Assembly: GCF_905404315.1 (NCBI RefSeq)
Contig: NC_066280.1
Location: forward strand, 13,711,001 to 13,775,000
Direction of reading: 5' to 3'
DNA length: 64,000 nucleotides
From: Leptidea sinapis
Taxonomy: Eukaryota; Arthropoda; Insecta; Lepidoptera; Pieridae
The notes beneath the pieces were generated by a model, which had not been told where the DNA came from, searched no databases, and worked only from the letters and a program-made list of their open reading frames with translations. This document shows positions 20,071-31,157 of the stretch, one piece after another. The first letter of the stretch is position 1; each line of letters begins with the position of its first letter. The position numbers were made by a program, and so were the translations under genes.

Positions 20071-21222
20071 ATTATAATTCTTTTTGTTACCATACGAACA
20101 ACTGACACTAACTGTCATAATAATTTTATTTCGATGCCATTTCCGCGTTGTGCTGACTAGATTCATGAGCCGAAGCTTGGAAACTACGAAAACTCGTTAA
20201 AACTAGATGCGTACTTGTTCTGAATGAAGCAAAGCCCTGGCCCACTTATATGTTGAGCGTATATTATATCGCTGTTACTGTAATTGAGTTCTGCAAAATA
20301 GGATTCTATTGGAAACAGTTGTTCTACTCGGCGAATGTGTCAATGCCTGCTAAGTCCTCGCATTTAAATAGCTCTCTGTTTGTGATAAGATGATTACATT
20401 CGTGCAGTGCAGAATATTGCTAACTGTCTGTGATAATGCAATATACAGACATTTCTATAGAAAACAATCTACAACATGGTTTAGAGTTTAGACCTTATAA
20501 AAAGGCATAAAAGGCATTTATTTTCTCAAAATTGATTCTTTTAGAATTCTTTTTGATGTCATTTCTAATGTACTGGATACTATTACCAATTTGGAAAACA
20601 CTCACTTGGTCAATCCCTATGGCAATTATTGGTAAACGGCGTAATATTCTCGTATACAATATTTTATTATCTAACACATATTTTCTTAAATGATTATAAT
20701 CTTAAGACAATAGAATTTTTTACTGCGTAGAGGTATGAAATATTTAGTATTTTATTGCGTATGTTCTACGAAAATCGAAAATCGAAATCGAACATCACGA
20801 AAGTAGTATTGCAGAATCAGTATTTACCTATGAAATGTTTCTTTAGTTGGATTGTTGTTATATGTAACAACACAATTTAATACACCACACCATAATATTT
20901 TAAAACGATTAAAACACTAAAATTAAAACGTATTCCATTATGACAGGAGACTAATGGACACTAAATTGTTGTCTCTCTCACTCTCACATAGGGTTCGTCT
21001 ATTTCGGTAGTATACTAAGTAGTCTGCTCAGTGTGAATTTGATTTTGACTGATACGGCCTTGTTAGTTCAACAGAATATCAGCAAGTTTGAATGTTTAGC
21101 GCCCGCTGGTTTATAGCCCACATAACTATTATTAACACGAACCAAATGATATATATCCATCTGCTACACGCTTTAATCTCAATGTGACTTCACTGTTTCA
21201 TGTTGTTTACGCTTTTATTAGA
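20071..21222. other. AT-rich stretch, no gene
   Basis: Apart from the short repeat at 20497-20586 and a minor aaaatcg tandem near 20770, I see nothing. Short ORFs here have no recognisable content. Confidence 0.35.
20497..20586 (+). repeat. 'aaaaggcatttattttctc' repeat, copy 2
   Basis: Plus-sense copy (aaaaggcataaaaggcattt, ttctcaaaattgattctttt, ttgatgtcatttctaatgta). It is one of three same-strand copies in the window. Confidence 0.75.
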
Positions 21223-21500
21223 CGATTTTTATTAGCTTCACCTGTATGTATGTTTGTTTGTAATCGACTTCTTTGAGCGCGATTTTCACCCACTTTAAAC
21301 GGCCACATTTCGTTCAAACTTCGAATATTTATGGAGGACCGATGCCAAACATTAATTTGATAAAATTATTCCATTTTTCAATTTGCAAAAAAATAAAATT
21401 AAAATTTTTGTGAAGGTATATACAACTTTCATTTATCTTCAATAAGGCAGGAATTAATGTTAATTTTCTTTAACTATTATCTTTAACCGATTTATATAAA
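21223..21500 (+). repeat. 'attagcttcacctgtatg' repeat, copy 2, uninterrupted
   Basis: Plus-sense copy from gacgatttttattagcttca through tttgtaatcgacttctttga, gcgcgattttcacccactt, cgttcaaacttcgaatattt and gataaaattattcca to aaccgatttat. It serves as the reference that shows copy 1 is split. Non-coding. 21501-22327 has no recognised content. Confidence 0.75.
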
Positions 21501-22330
21501 ATAAGAAAGCCACAGATTTGTTGATCTCGGTTTTTATTTAAAATGCGGATTTTTTTAGTTTTTTAAACTATTACAACCAACCGACTTTAACCGGGATAGC
21601 TTTGTCTAGAACCCAACAACCCAAGCGGGCAGGCACCGACCTAAACCCTATCAATAGGTAGCACATCCAAATAATAGTATTTTATTAATTTTAAAGGTAT
21701 AAGTTTTGCATAAGAGGTGTATTAAATTAAATCTTTATAAGTTTTTTTATTCTCCTTAGTTTTTGTAGTCGTTGTATTCTTTTTGAAATATCTAGATTTA
21801 TTCTATAAGATATATGTGAATAACCTAGAGTCTTAGATTGATTTCATGCAGAAATTTACTAACATAGATAACTAAATATGCATTTGGTAATAAATCCGAG
21901 CATCGCACAGTAAAATAACTTCTAAATGTATATTTTATTAAATAATATTTTAAAACTCTGTCATACCTTATGCGAATAGGGATTTTAGCGTGAGTGGTTA
22001 ATTTCTCATCTGAATCCATTATGAGATTTGATCTAACATTAACAGCTTATGAAAATCAGCTGTCCCCGAAATGTTTTAGAGTTTGAATTTCTCTAAACAT
22101 GATTGGATGAGGGACTTCCTCATACAGAAAATAAATATAATCCTTCTTAACATAATACACAGCTTTGAAATCTTTTTATATTATGCTTGCGTAGATCACC
22201 TATGCTATATACATTTAGTTTTACAAACGATATATATATATGCTAGTAGGTATATATATCGATTGTAAAACGAACGAGTAAAGATATTTTGAGAGCTAAG
22301 AACAATGAATTGTATACATCATCAGCGTTA

Positions 22331-22870
22331 GGCCCGGTATCCACCAAAGCGAAGAGATAATTGAGCTGTGTTTATAGCAACGCTTTCGGGTATGTGAGTC
22401 GGAGGGAGAAGGCAGCGGGGAACACGCTACACGCAAAAAATTGTGTAGACAATGAGACATTTTTTTGTCTATGAAAATAAGGGACGAGACGAGCAGGACG
22501 TTCAACTGATCGTAATTGATACGCCCCGCTTAGGATTACCTATTGAAAAACCCAAAAGTTCTGAGCGGCTCTGCAACTGCGCGCGTCACCTTGAGACATA
22601 AGCTGTCAAGTCTCATTTGCCCAGTAATTTTACTAGCTACGGCGCCCTTCAGACCGGAACACAGTAATGCTTACACACTTACTGCCGTGAGGCAGAAATA
22701 GGCGCCGTTGGGTACCCATAATCTAGCCGGCATCCGGTGAAAAGGAGCCTCCCACTGGTCCACATCTCCTCTTCGCTAGATCCATTTTCACCGAAGCAGG
22801 AGAGGAGATGTGGAAATAACGAAATCTGATTTGATATCAAAATCCTCTCCGCTTTGGTGGATACCGGGCC
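22331..22870. mobile_element. PIF/Harbinger-like MITE with a nested retroposon
   Basis: Terminal inverted repeats ggcccggtatccaccaaagcg (left) and cgctttggtggataccgggcc (right), 21 bp, perfect. The trinucleotide TTA flanks both sides (22328-22330, 22871-22873), fitting the TWA duplications of PIF/Harbinger. After removing the retroposon at 22472-22758, about 250 bp remain. An inner hairpin (22759-22814: ccacatctcctcttc / gaggagatgtgg) lies to its right. No transposase. Confidence 0.88.
22472..22758 (-). mobile_element. A-tailed retroposon, copy 5, nested in the MITE
   Basis: Minus-sense full-length copy: gaaaataagggacgagacga at the left (its 3' tail) and cctcccactgg at the right (its 5' start). 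It is younger than the MITE that contains it. Confidence 0.9.
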
Positions 22871-22873
22871 TTA

Positions 22874-23277
22874 CGCTCTTAACAAACTTGCCTTATTAAT
22901 CATCACACATGACAGCCTTGTGACAATTGACACTTATATACAAAATTAAATACTCAAGCAATGCTTTTAAAGTTATATTCGCATTTCGCACATTCCATTT
23001 GCGCGCAGTCTTTCTATTTAGGTCACAGTATCAATAAAATGACACCAACATCTGGTATTTATTACCTGTTAATTGGTCTGCTTGTCAATGACGTCAAAGT
23101 AATGGTTCAATTAAAATTTTCTCGGACTGCTTGACCAAATTTAGCTTCCCTTGACATATCAGTAGGCACCTATGACGATAACTTACGATAAAACTATTAT
23201 ATTATGAATTATTAATATCCGGACGAAAGAGCCTTGCTCGGATTTTTAAGAATGTATAAAAACTTGAAAAAAAAACC
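22874..23277. other. No gene seen
   Basis: AT-rich unassigned sequence between the MITE and the SINE body. Confidence 0.3.
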
Positions 23278-23468
23278 ATATATATATATATATATATATG
23301 ATGAATAAGGATGTTTGTTTCCGAGTCATGGATGTTTATATGTATTTATTTATGTTTGAGTAGATATATTGTATTAAATATATCGTTGTCTTGCTACCCA
23401 TAACACAAGGCTATATGCCTAATTTGGGGCAAGATAAAAAAGTGTGTCAATATTATTATTGTTATTAT
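23278..23468 (+). mobile_element. SINE body without tRNA head, after an (AT)n tract
   Basis: An (at)11-type run at 23278-23299 leads into gatgaataaggatgtttg, gagtcatggatg, attaaatatatcgttgtctt, ggggcaagata and gtgtcaatattattattg. This is the body and tail of the SINE whose full copy is at 14529-14769. The tRNA head is missing: a 5'-truncated insertion, or loss of the head during microsatellite expansion. Confidence 0.8.
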
Positions 23469-23627
23469 ATATATATACAAGAATTGCTCTTTTAAAGATA
23501 TAAGATAAAGGTAAATACACTGAGTGACATGATCTTGTTACTAGTACGTAGTATTTATCATACACCTCATCCTACCAAAAAAACCTAAACCAAAAAATCC
23601 CATAAGGTGCACCTAACCGAATGGGTA

Positions 23628-23768
23628 CCTTCAAATAGCGTGTACACTTTCCTACGAGGCCTACAGCGACGCTCATGTGATTCATCTGATGTTGCAGAAT
23701 ATAGGCGGTGGTGATCACTTAACATTAGGTGACCCTTAAGGTCGATTGTCCTCCTCTTCCTCAATAAA
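23628..23768 (+). mobile_element. LINE 3' tail, short
   Basis: Last ~140 bases of the CR1/jockey-like family: atgggtaccttcaaatagcg, cctacagcgacgctcatgtg, ggcggtggtgatcacttaac and gtcctcctcttcctcaa. Strongly diverged, with in-frame stops. Confidence 0.8.
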
Positions 23769-23919
23769 CGGACTTTAATAAATCCTGGGCGTATCAGGCC
23801 CTAGCTTTTACATCACTCCATATGCAATTTGAGGCGAATATTTTTAATTATGATTTGACACGTGCGACGTTTGACAATTGCGTTCAATCTAAATATAATA
23901 AAAATAGTTTAAAAAAACT

Positions 23920-24186
23920 AAAAAATGCGCTTTAGTTTAAAAGATAATGGTAGAAATTTAAAATGAACATTAATTCCTGCGTTATCGACAATAGATGAAA
24001 AAATTATATAAATTAACAAAAATCTTATTTTGCAGAAAGATGGAATAATTTTATCTATTATAGTATCGGTCCTCGATAAATCTACGAGGTTTGAACGAAA
24101 TCTGGACGTTTTAAGTGGGTCAAAATCGCGCCTAAATGAGTTGCTTACAAATAAACATACATACAGGTGAAGCTAATAAAAAGCGT
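23920..24186 (-). repeat. 'attagcttcacctgtatg' repeat, copy 3
   Basis: Reverse-oriented copy: it ends at right with acatacatacaggtgaagct aataaaaag, and contains atctacgaggtttgaacgaa and ggtcaaaatcgcgcc, the complements of the blocks in copies 1 and 2. 24187-24529 has nothing I recognise. Confidence 0.75.
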
Positions 24187-24529
24187 GTAAAAAACACAAA
24201 GACTGCGTTGGAAAAGTTATTCCTCAGCAACCACAAAGGTACAGACCCCCTTAAAAGGAAAGTTCTTGATGAGAAAAATTTAAAATCGTTGAGTTCGGGT
24301 TTCTAGGTGTTCGGGCTGAAAAGCTTTGTGAGTTCAAACATTTCCCAACATAAACATAAACATTGAAAATGAGATTTATATGCATGATGGTAGACACGAG
24401 ACATGGGAGGGACGTGTCGTTACTAGTAATAATTTAATTTTACATATTTTAATGGCTATGTATTAGATCATTAAAGACCTTGTATACGTGAGTATCTGTG
24501 TGTACTATGTGGCAGCATTTTCTTTGGGT

Positions 24530-25225
24530 ACATATTCTCAATAAGCTCTTCAACCTGTACGTGAACGAGCTGATCGTGGAACTCAGCAAAAAACCAGTCG
24601 GGTGCTGGATAGACGGCATCTGTGTAAATAATCTAAGCTATGCCCATGACATGGTGTTGATGTCCTTCAATCATGTGAGGAGTACGCTGTTAGACGTGGG
24701 TTAGTGTATAACGTGGCCAAAAGTGAATGCCTGATCTTTAAGGCCCCTCGTAAGCAAATGCAATATGAGCCTAGTATCGCTCTCAATAGGACTTATTGAC
24801 CATGTTACGAAGGACCTTAGGGACCAGGTGGCGTTCTATGTCCATGTCTAGAACGAAGAGTCTTAGTAGTAATGTGTAATATGTTGGCCCGTAGGGTCGC
24901 CCGATGTAGCAAGGAAGCAAAAATTACGCTGTTTAACGCCTACTGACAAATCTTCTACACGGGTGGCCTGTGGACCAACTATACCCAAAATGCACTCGAC
25001 ACGCTGAGGGTGCAGTATAACAATAGTTTTAAGGATACTGTTGGGCTTGCCGTGGTTTTGGTTGGCGTCAGGCATGTTTCCTGAACCACGAAGGAATGAT
25101 TTCTATGCCATCATAAGGAAAAGGACGTCATCTGTCCTTGCAAGACTGCGTTCGAGCTCAAACAGTATCCTAAATATGATAGCGGGAAAACTGGATTCAC
25201 CAATATTGCAGCGATTAATTTTAGT
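24530..25225 (+). pseudogene. Decayed LINE reverse transcriptase fragment, second family
   Basis: LFNLYVNELIVEL then CVNNLSYAHDMVLM (24545-24665), the RT region around the active site, with YADD changed to YAHD, so the catalytic pair is broken. Later pieces in other frames read RRVARCSKE (near 24890), SFYTGGLWTNYTQNAL (near 24950), and GLPW then SILNMIAGKLDSPI (25041-25205). Order and spacing fit the RT-to-C-terminus part of a LINE different from the one at 1-2952. Several stops and frameshifts; 5'-truncated. Clade uncertain. Confidence 0.8.
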
Positions 25226-25306
25226 TCTTGTCATACACGCTGTCTCAGATTGTTTCCGAAGTTATTATGTTGAATTATTAAGCAAATCGTTATTAAACCT
25301 ATTATT

Positions 25307-25624
25307 GAAGTTATACTTCTTTAGGCGCGTAATGAAAATATATAATTATAATGAGAGTGAAATTTTAAAAGTAACAGGGTGACATTGGTTCCTAAAATTT
25401 TCTGACGTTTGCGGCATTCGTTTTTTTTTTTGGTTGTTTCGTCCATTATTAGGATAGAGAAAAGGGTTCAAGCCCTTTCAGCCCTATTCCTTATTTAATA
25501 ATTAACTGTCAAAGCCTAAGTTGCAAGATTTTTACAATTTTGTTCTTTCTTCAAACGTAGAATAGCGCGTAGAATAAATGATTTTAAGGATTTTTGCTTT
25601 GTCAGGCCAAAGATTTATAACTTC
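25307..25624 (+). mobile_element. Dispersed repeat with gaagttatacttc ends, copy 2
   Basis: Starts gaagttatacttctttaggc, gcgtaatgaaaatat, contains gtaacagggtgacattggtt, ctgacgtttgcgg, ggttgtttcgtccattatta and caagattttta, and ends agatttataacttcttgcgtg, gcatacataagtacacac. It directly follows the decayed LINE fragment. Plus orientation. Non-coding. Confidence 0.8.
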
Positions 25625-25639
25625 TTGCGTGCATACATA

Positions 25640-25760
25640 AGTACACACACACTTTTTTCTTTTTATTAATTTAATTGTAGCATACTAACATAGTTTTAGC
25701 CTGTAACTAACAAAATATGGGCCTTTGATACCTCAATAAAGAAATGTATTATTATATTGT
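25640..25760 (+). repeat. Retroposon 3' tail
   Basis: tagcctgtaactaacaaaat atgggcctttgatacctcaa taaagaaatg followed by tattattatattg. It resembles the 3' end at 54590-54650 (atgggccttgtagcctgaaataaag then (att)n), so it may be a truncated relative of the ORF1-only element there. 25761-26227 is AT-rich with no gene. Confidence 0.5.
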
Positions 25761-26227
25761 TTAATTCCAATGCCAAAGCTCGTTTACCAACAGGCGTCTA
25801 TTGTGTACGAGTAATTAATGATCCATAAAAATGTAAAACAGCGCGCATTATTTGTAAGTTCATTGGTCATTCCTGGAAGCATTGCCCACTTCGTTTTTCA
25901 GATTATTTATATGCATGTCTTGGGAATTGTTCGTTCGTTTGTAGTTGTACCGTTAAAATCGCTGCGAGCGCTTCACAGGAATGTATGGGATTTGACATTC
26001 AACATTAATGTCCAAAAGGTGATTTATTGCAAAACATCAACATTGTATTTTGTCTTTCCTGTAATTCTTAGGTGTTAATTTGTAAAATATTAAATAAAGT
26101 AGGTATAAGAATTTCTTCCACGTACAGTCAAACTTAGGAGCAAAAGTAATTCCGCTGTTTTCAGATCTCTGTTACAAATACCTTCACTTCATAGAGCGGT
26201 AAATCAAGCCCAAATCAAAATAATTAT

Positions 26228-26290
26228 TTTTAACCGACTACAAAAAAGGGGGAGGTTCTCAATTCGTCGGTATGTTTTTTAAATTCATTT
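26228..26290 (+). repeat. 'aaccgactacaaaaaag' repeat module
   Basis: aaccgactacaaaaaagggggaggttctcaattcgtcggtatg: same module as at 10161 and (reversed) 9858. Edge of an undefined dispersed repeat. 26291-26667 has no recognised gene. Confidence 0.55.
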
Positions 26291-26667
26291 TCGTAATTGG
26301 GTTTAAGAATAAATAAAAGGATGAAAAAACTAATTCTATCGATCAAATAACAAAAAAAGTATAAAGATTTTAATACATATTTCTGTTTTAGACAAAGATA
26401 GCTATAATAAAATGTGACGTCACTTCTTAGTGTTGCCATAGGATTTCTGTACAAAGTCCTGCGAGTTGGTTAGGGACAGAAGACCATTCGCGTGCATTAT
26501 TATTTTTATCTCAGTTTTTATTGCGTGTTTGAACAAATAACACATTAAAATGTTTTATTTTTGGTTAACAACAAAGTTGACGATGGGAAATTCATTGCAG
26601 TACTTGAATTAACGAAAATATGTAACGTGGACTCAGACAGTTTAGTTTTGACTATCATCATTGGCCT

Positions 26668-26728
26668 TATTTTTTTTTATAGAAGAAGAGGGCAAACGAG
26701 CATGCATACGGATCACCTGATGGGTATA
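26668..26728 (-). mobile_element. LINE 3' terminal scrap
   Basis: tatagaagaagagggcaaacgagcatg and cggatcacctgatggg match, in minus sense, the last ~60 bases of a CR1/jockey-type 3' end (compare 49900-49945). Too short to place in a subfamily. Confidence 0.55.
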
Positions 26729-26841
26729 TATCAGCGCGGTCCAAACTATCAACTGACAATGCTTAGCGCCGAGATCAATAATAATAGGCCCATTTATTCC
26801 GAAACTTTGCACATAGACTTACAATAATTTTGAAATCAAAG

Positions 26842-27140
26842 TGCCTCTTGTCATAGGCCTCCTCTAAAGCTTTCCATTGTTTCCTATCTCGCGTGACTCT
26901 TCTCCTATTTGGTGAACTGCCTACCTCGGCTTCGCTTGCCATCCCTTGGATACCATTACGTCCCTGCCTGGCTCCATTTTCCAGTCCATTCTCGCATCAA
27001 TCACCCACCTCCATTTCTGTAGGTCTATTCTATCCAGTATGTCGGTGAGTTTCGTTTTTGATCGGAGATCAATGTTTCTTACTCTATCCCTTCTTTTCAA
27101 GCCTGACATGCTCCTCTCCATTGCCCTTTGACATTTGGCT
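26842..27140 (-). pseudogene. RTE-like LINE C-terminal fragment, copy 1
   Basis: The minus strand reads MERSMSGLKRRDRVRN, then KTKLTDILDRIDLQKWRWVI and, past a frameshift, RVTRDRKQWKAL-type residues near 26880. MER.M....RDRVRN and KW.W are the conserved end of RTE-clade ORF2. Stops or shifts are present. Related pieces: 40000-40126 and 60030-60291. Confidence 0.8.
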
Positions 27141-27157
27141 AATATGTATATTAGATA

Positions 27158-27366
27158 CTAGCTGACCCGGAATACGTTGTTTTGCCATATAAATTTATTT
27201 TAGAGTTAGACCGTTTTTTGAACATTGCAACATTACTTTATTTTTCAAAAATAAAGTAGCCTAAGTTACTCCTTATTACATCAGCTACCTGCCAATAAAA
27301 GTTCCGTCAAAATTGGTCCAGCCATTTCAAAGATTAGCCGGAACAAACAAACAGACAGACAGACAA
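27158..27366 (-). mobile_element. Helitron-like or related repeat, minus orientation
   Basis: In reverse sense it ends ccgggtcag|CTAGT, the terminus seen at 13560, 15848 and 52209. Inner part: gcaacattactttatttttc, gttccgtcaaaattggtcca and the acaaacaaacagacagacag run. Non-coding. I call it Helitron-like because of the CTAG end; the other end was not defined. Confidence 0.5.
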
Positions 27367-28742
27367 TGTATGTACCCGTATATGTATCCGTATATATGTA
27401 GTAAAACCAGTTATTTCAATATTACAAACAGACACTCCAATTTTATTTATATGTATAGATTTGGACAGTGCCCATGTTTCAGCTCTGAGATAGTTTTGCT
27501 ATGCCACTTTTTTATATGAGCACGTTTTCGTCGTTGATTGGACTTCGGACGTGTTCTAAAAATGTGAATCATCAAAATATGTGATTGTGATAAGCCAACG
27601 AACCATAATTCACAGAGTTAAAGGTATATGTGGTTGAGTGTTTGGTCCTCACTCTCCGTTTCTTTCTTGGGCCCGTGGACATGTGCGTAGTGGTATTTAT
27701 GTCCTACGTTGAAAGCCTTTAGTTTTAATTCTTATTATCCGTATCGATGGTGTGATACTAAAAACTGTTTCTGCTATAGTTACGTTACAAATTGGTGGTC
27801 GCCGTTTTCAGTCACCTGACATTCAGATAATAAAAGTTTTTTTTTTAATTTTGAAAATATAAATAATTCTCATGTATTTATAGCAAATTAGTATTACCTA
27901 TGGTAAAAATTCTATGAATTCATAACTTAATTTTGACAGATGAAATTGACCTCTTCCAACTATCTAGCTTTAGGATCACCCTCGCGAAACTCTCTAAGAA
28001 AAAAGTTATCCACTCGATTGTATGAAATGGGCAGTCATTGATAGATTGACAGATGACGGCTATAATCTTGTAAAAACGGAGATAGCCGAAATCCACTACG
28101 CTTGAAGCAAATATTTGCTTTCAAACTAAGCTGGATAATACTTCGTCGCCAATCGCCATACTGTTATTACTACTATTTCAAACCTATGTCAAATCACTGC
28201 ACGTTTCATACTGAACTAAATTTCAATTTTTACATTGGCAGTCCCGCCTCTTATTACGTAGTATTTACATCCTATTTGTTTAGGATCCTGGCAGGTTTCG
28301 CCGTAGTCGATATGTTTCTATTATGTTAAGTAGGTAGTAGGTGACCTTCGATGTAAGTATTAAATACTCATTGCTAATAATATAATACCGATAGTATTGT
28401 TATAGTAATATATGCGTAATAACGGAGACGTTATCAGGTCAGATAGTGTGTTATCTATCGCGTAATCACCGCTCGTGTACTCTATGCATTAGTACGTCGC
28501 TGATAATGGGCCCCCGACTTGACTGTCTATTCGGCTAATTGCCTATACTGTCACTGTGTTGTATTACTGTTATTTATTGTCTTACGGCCGTTACTCGAGA
28601 TAAAAATCGCACCTATCGTTGACTTTTCTGTCCCAATAAACTTATCGACGGTAACTCGCCTTATCCGTACACACTGTCTGTCAATGGGAGGACGTATAAG
28701 CTTACCAGCGATAGAAGTTTGTATGGAAATTGCAATTCACGC
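27367..28742. other. Unassigned stretch
   Basis: No ORF worth calling. 28385-28740 is GC-richer, with repeated ttatcg/cgataa motifs (gttatctatcg at 28449, aacttatcgacgg at 28639) that relate to the hairpin at 28743, so part of it may be one inverted-repeat element. Otherwise nothing. Confidence 0.35.
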
Positions 28743-28788
28743 GTCCCAATATATGGCGATAAGAATGACTTATCGGGTATATTGGGAC
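28743..28788. repeat. 46-bp imperfect hairpin
   Basis: gtcccaatatatggcgataag pairs with cttatcgggtatattgggac around aatga; only the central tgg/gg is unpaired. A related half (gtcccaataaacttatcg) lies at 28630-28647. Probably the core of a MITE whose ends I could not set. Confidence 0.65.
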
Positions 28789-29149
28789 AGCTGTAGATTA
28801 TTGACAGCTAATTTCAGGTACAGTAAAAGGTAATAATTCTCTATCTGTAGATAGCATATTAGGAACGGCCGTTACTCGTCATGTTTTGACTAAGAGCTCT
28901 TTCGCACTACCTCCGATCCGATTCGTGAAAATACGGTCCGGTGTAGATCATACATACGCAGTAGAAATAACACCTGCGCAGTGAGGAACCGCGGTAGACT
29001 TAACTCGCCATCTCACTCGCACTCACCCATATGCATACTGCCTCGCACTCTCCTACAGCTACACTACATGACTGTCCGGCAAGGGGTTGGAACTATCAAA
29101 TGTGTCTGGCTAATGTGGAAACATCTTCTACTTATTACCCAAGTATCTA

Positions 29150-29400
29150 TTATATTATATACCCAAGTATATATAAAAATCAGCTTTTATACTATGACGT
29201 AAGTAAAATTATAATTTCATGAACATTAAGGGTGTCTGGCAAGGGGTTGCCACGATGTTAAGTCTCTGGCAATGAATAACGTGATTTTTAATAATATTCT
29301 CAAGGTAATACCGAAAAATCGCACTTTATTATTTCATGTATTTAGATCGGTATTTTACACACCTTCACCAGTCAAAGCCACTGCAACACAAACTCCATAA
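29150..29400 (+). repeat. Diverged copy of the inverted-repeat element at 57676
   Basis: cagcttttatactatgacg, aagggtgtctggcaaggggttg and ggtattttacacaccttcacc parallel, in the same order, the reverse complement of 58168-57676 (aagcttttatac, aggggtgtctggcagggggt, agtattttattcacctttac). A related piece (gtccggcaaggggttgg) is at 29074. Non-coding. Confidence 0.6.
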
Positions 29401-29623
29401 TTGTCCATCGTTCTGACCTGAGTTGGGAGCATGCACTGACAAACTTTCAGCTTTTATAAAATAACGTAGGTCTGGGGTTCACGGGCTCTTGCTCTATTAC
29501 TATTTCAAACTTATGTCAAATCACTTCACGTTTCATACAAAACTAAATCTTAATTTTTGTAGTATTTACATCCTCTTTGTTGTCATTCCTTATTAACATA
29601 AATGGAATGATATAGTTTTTACA

Positions 29624-29918
29624 AATTCAAATATTTTTATTCAAATAGGATGTGACATCAGTTATTGAAAGTCAAAAACTACCACCCATTCCAAAATGAA
29701 TGCCTCAGACCTGAGAAGAATGGGCGCAATAAACTCAGCGTGCTTTCTTTTTTCATCGAATAAAAATGTTTACAAAGTAATATTGTACAATTAAACTTAT
29801 TATTTAATAGCCTGAGGGCGGTCACTTCATTCCCAATCTGTGGTATCATTAAGAAAGTCATTTATGTTATTATTAACATTTTCTGGGATCTTGTTGTAAA
29901 AGCATATACATCGCCCCA
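29624..29918. repeat. Dispersed 'gatgtgacatcagttattgaaag' repeat, copy 2
   Basis: The longest of three copies: aaataggatgtgacatcagt, ccacccattccaaaatgaat, gagaagaatgggcgcaataa, gcggtcacttcattcccaat, ttctgggatcttgttgtaaa. The minus strand has a 60-codon open frame (29679-29861) that I do not recognise. 29401-29623 and 29919-30100 hold nothing else beyond an act/tac-rich run near 29930-29985. Confidence 0.75.
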
Positions 29919-30113
29919 CAAAAGACTTACTAACTCGACTTACAAACTTACTACTTACTTACAGACTTACAAACTTGCATACCCACTGAAACAAAGAAAA
30001 CTTGAAGCTGACGGTTGCGCGGTATGTGCGAGCCGAAATCTCGGATGGGAATAAAACAAATAAATAGTTTTTTTTTCTAAACTATTTGTCTATAATAACT
30101 ACTCTGCCTATAT

Positions 30114-30401
30114 TCTTTTGTACAGGATTCCGGCTAGATTGTGGCGTATTTCTGCCGTGAAGCAGTAATGTGTAAACATTACTGTGTTTCGGTCTGAAGG
30201 GCGCCGTAGCTAGTGAAATAACTGGGCAAATGAGACTTGACATCTTATGTCTCAAGGTGACGAGCATAGCTGTAGTGCCGGTCAGAATTTTTGGGAATTT
30301 TCAAGAATCCTGAGCGGCACTACATTGTAATGGGCAGGTCGTATCAATTACCATCAGTTGAACGTCCTGCTCGTCTCGTCCCTTATTTTCATTAAAAAAA
30401 A
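30114..30401 (+). mobile_element. A-tailed retroposon, copy 6, with target duplication
   Basis: 5'-truncated plus-sense copy (starts at ttcttttgtacaggattccggc, ends cgtctcgtccc ttattttcattA8). Flanked by the 13-base direct repeat actctgcctatat at 30101-30113 and 30402-30414. A 13-base duplication, an A tail and 5' truncation together show that the family moves by target-primed reverse transcription. Confidence 0.95.
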
Positions 30402-30411
30402 ACTCTGCCTA

Positions 30412-30520
30412 TATCCAATCCATTCCATCGTGTGATGAAGTGTGCGTCACATTTCATTCGTCGAGCGTACTTGTATATATTTGCTCGATTGATATTCAAA
30501 AGCACTCCATCATTTCGACG
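30412..30520 (+). repeat. ~110-bp repeat, copy 2
   Basis: ccaatccattccatcgtgtg, gatgaagtgtgcgtcacatt, ttgctcgattgatattcaaa: near-identical to the reverse complement of 10375-10488. It begins right where the retroposon's target duplication ends. Confidence 0.75.
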
Positions 30521-30882
30521 ATTGACGCAATACCATGCAAATTTCATGCTAAATATTCATGAGATTAAGGCGAACTGAAAATCTAATCATAAAAATTGAA
30601 ATTCAAAGGTAGCCATGACTCCAGTAAAAGTTGTTAAATATATTATTTATGATATCTTGGAATACTGAGGGGAATGAGAATTCACAATATCAAACGTGTT
30701 TTTAGTGGCACTGTTTATGGTTATTGAATGATTTCATTTTAAGGGTTCCTTTCCTGGAGGGTAACGATTGGAAACCTTATTAATATGACTCTGTTGGTCG
30801 TCCGTCCGTCCCTCTGTGTGTCAGCGGGCTAAATCTCACAAACCACAATACTTAGACTGTGTAATAATTAATATCCTTAACA
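30521..30882. other. No gene; weak relative of the ~575-bp repeat start
   Basis: aagggttcctttcctggag and gtcgtccgtccgtccctctgtgtgtc (30740-30830) resemble the opening of the repeats at 11847 and 61678, but the rest does not follow. Nothing else is seen. Confidence 0.35.
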
Positions 30883-31156
30883 TCTAAACTAATATAATGA
30901 GGAGGGAACATTTGTGTTTTTGTATGTATGTTTGTAATATTTTCACACAAAAACTATTGGACCAATCTCAAAAAATCTTTCACTATTAGAAAGCTGCATC
31001 TACAATGAGTGACAAAAATTTTATACTATAACACAAGGTGTGAAAAAATTTGTAATCAAAAAATTTACACATAAATATACATATAGTCCGACTTAGTAGA
31101 CTTTGCAATACCACGAGATCGGTATCTAAGCGAGCGAAACCGCGGGGCAATGCTAG
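30883..31156 (+). mobile_element. Helitron-like non-autonomous element
   Basis: Starts A|TCTAAACTAATATAATGAGG and ends gcgagcgaaaccgcggggcaatg then CTAG|T, i.e. TC at the 5' end, CTAG at the 3' end, between A and T, with a GC-rich run just inside the 3' end. These are the Helitron hallmarks. 274 bp, no helicase, no terminal inverted repeats. Confidence 0.7.
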
Positions 31157-31157
31157 T

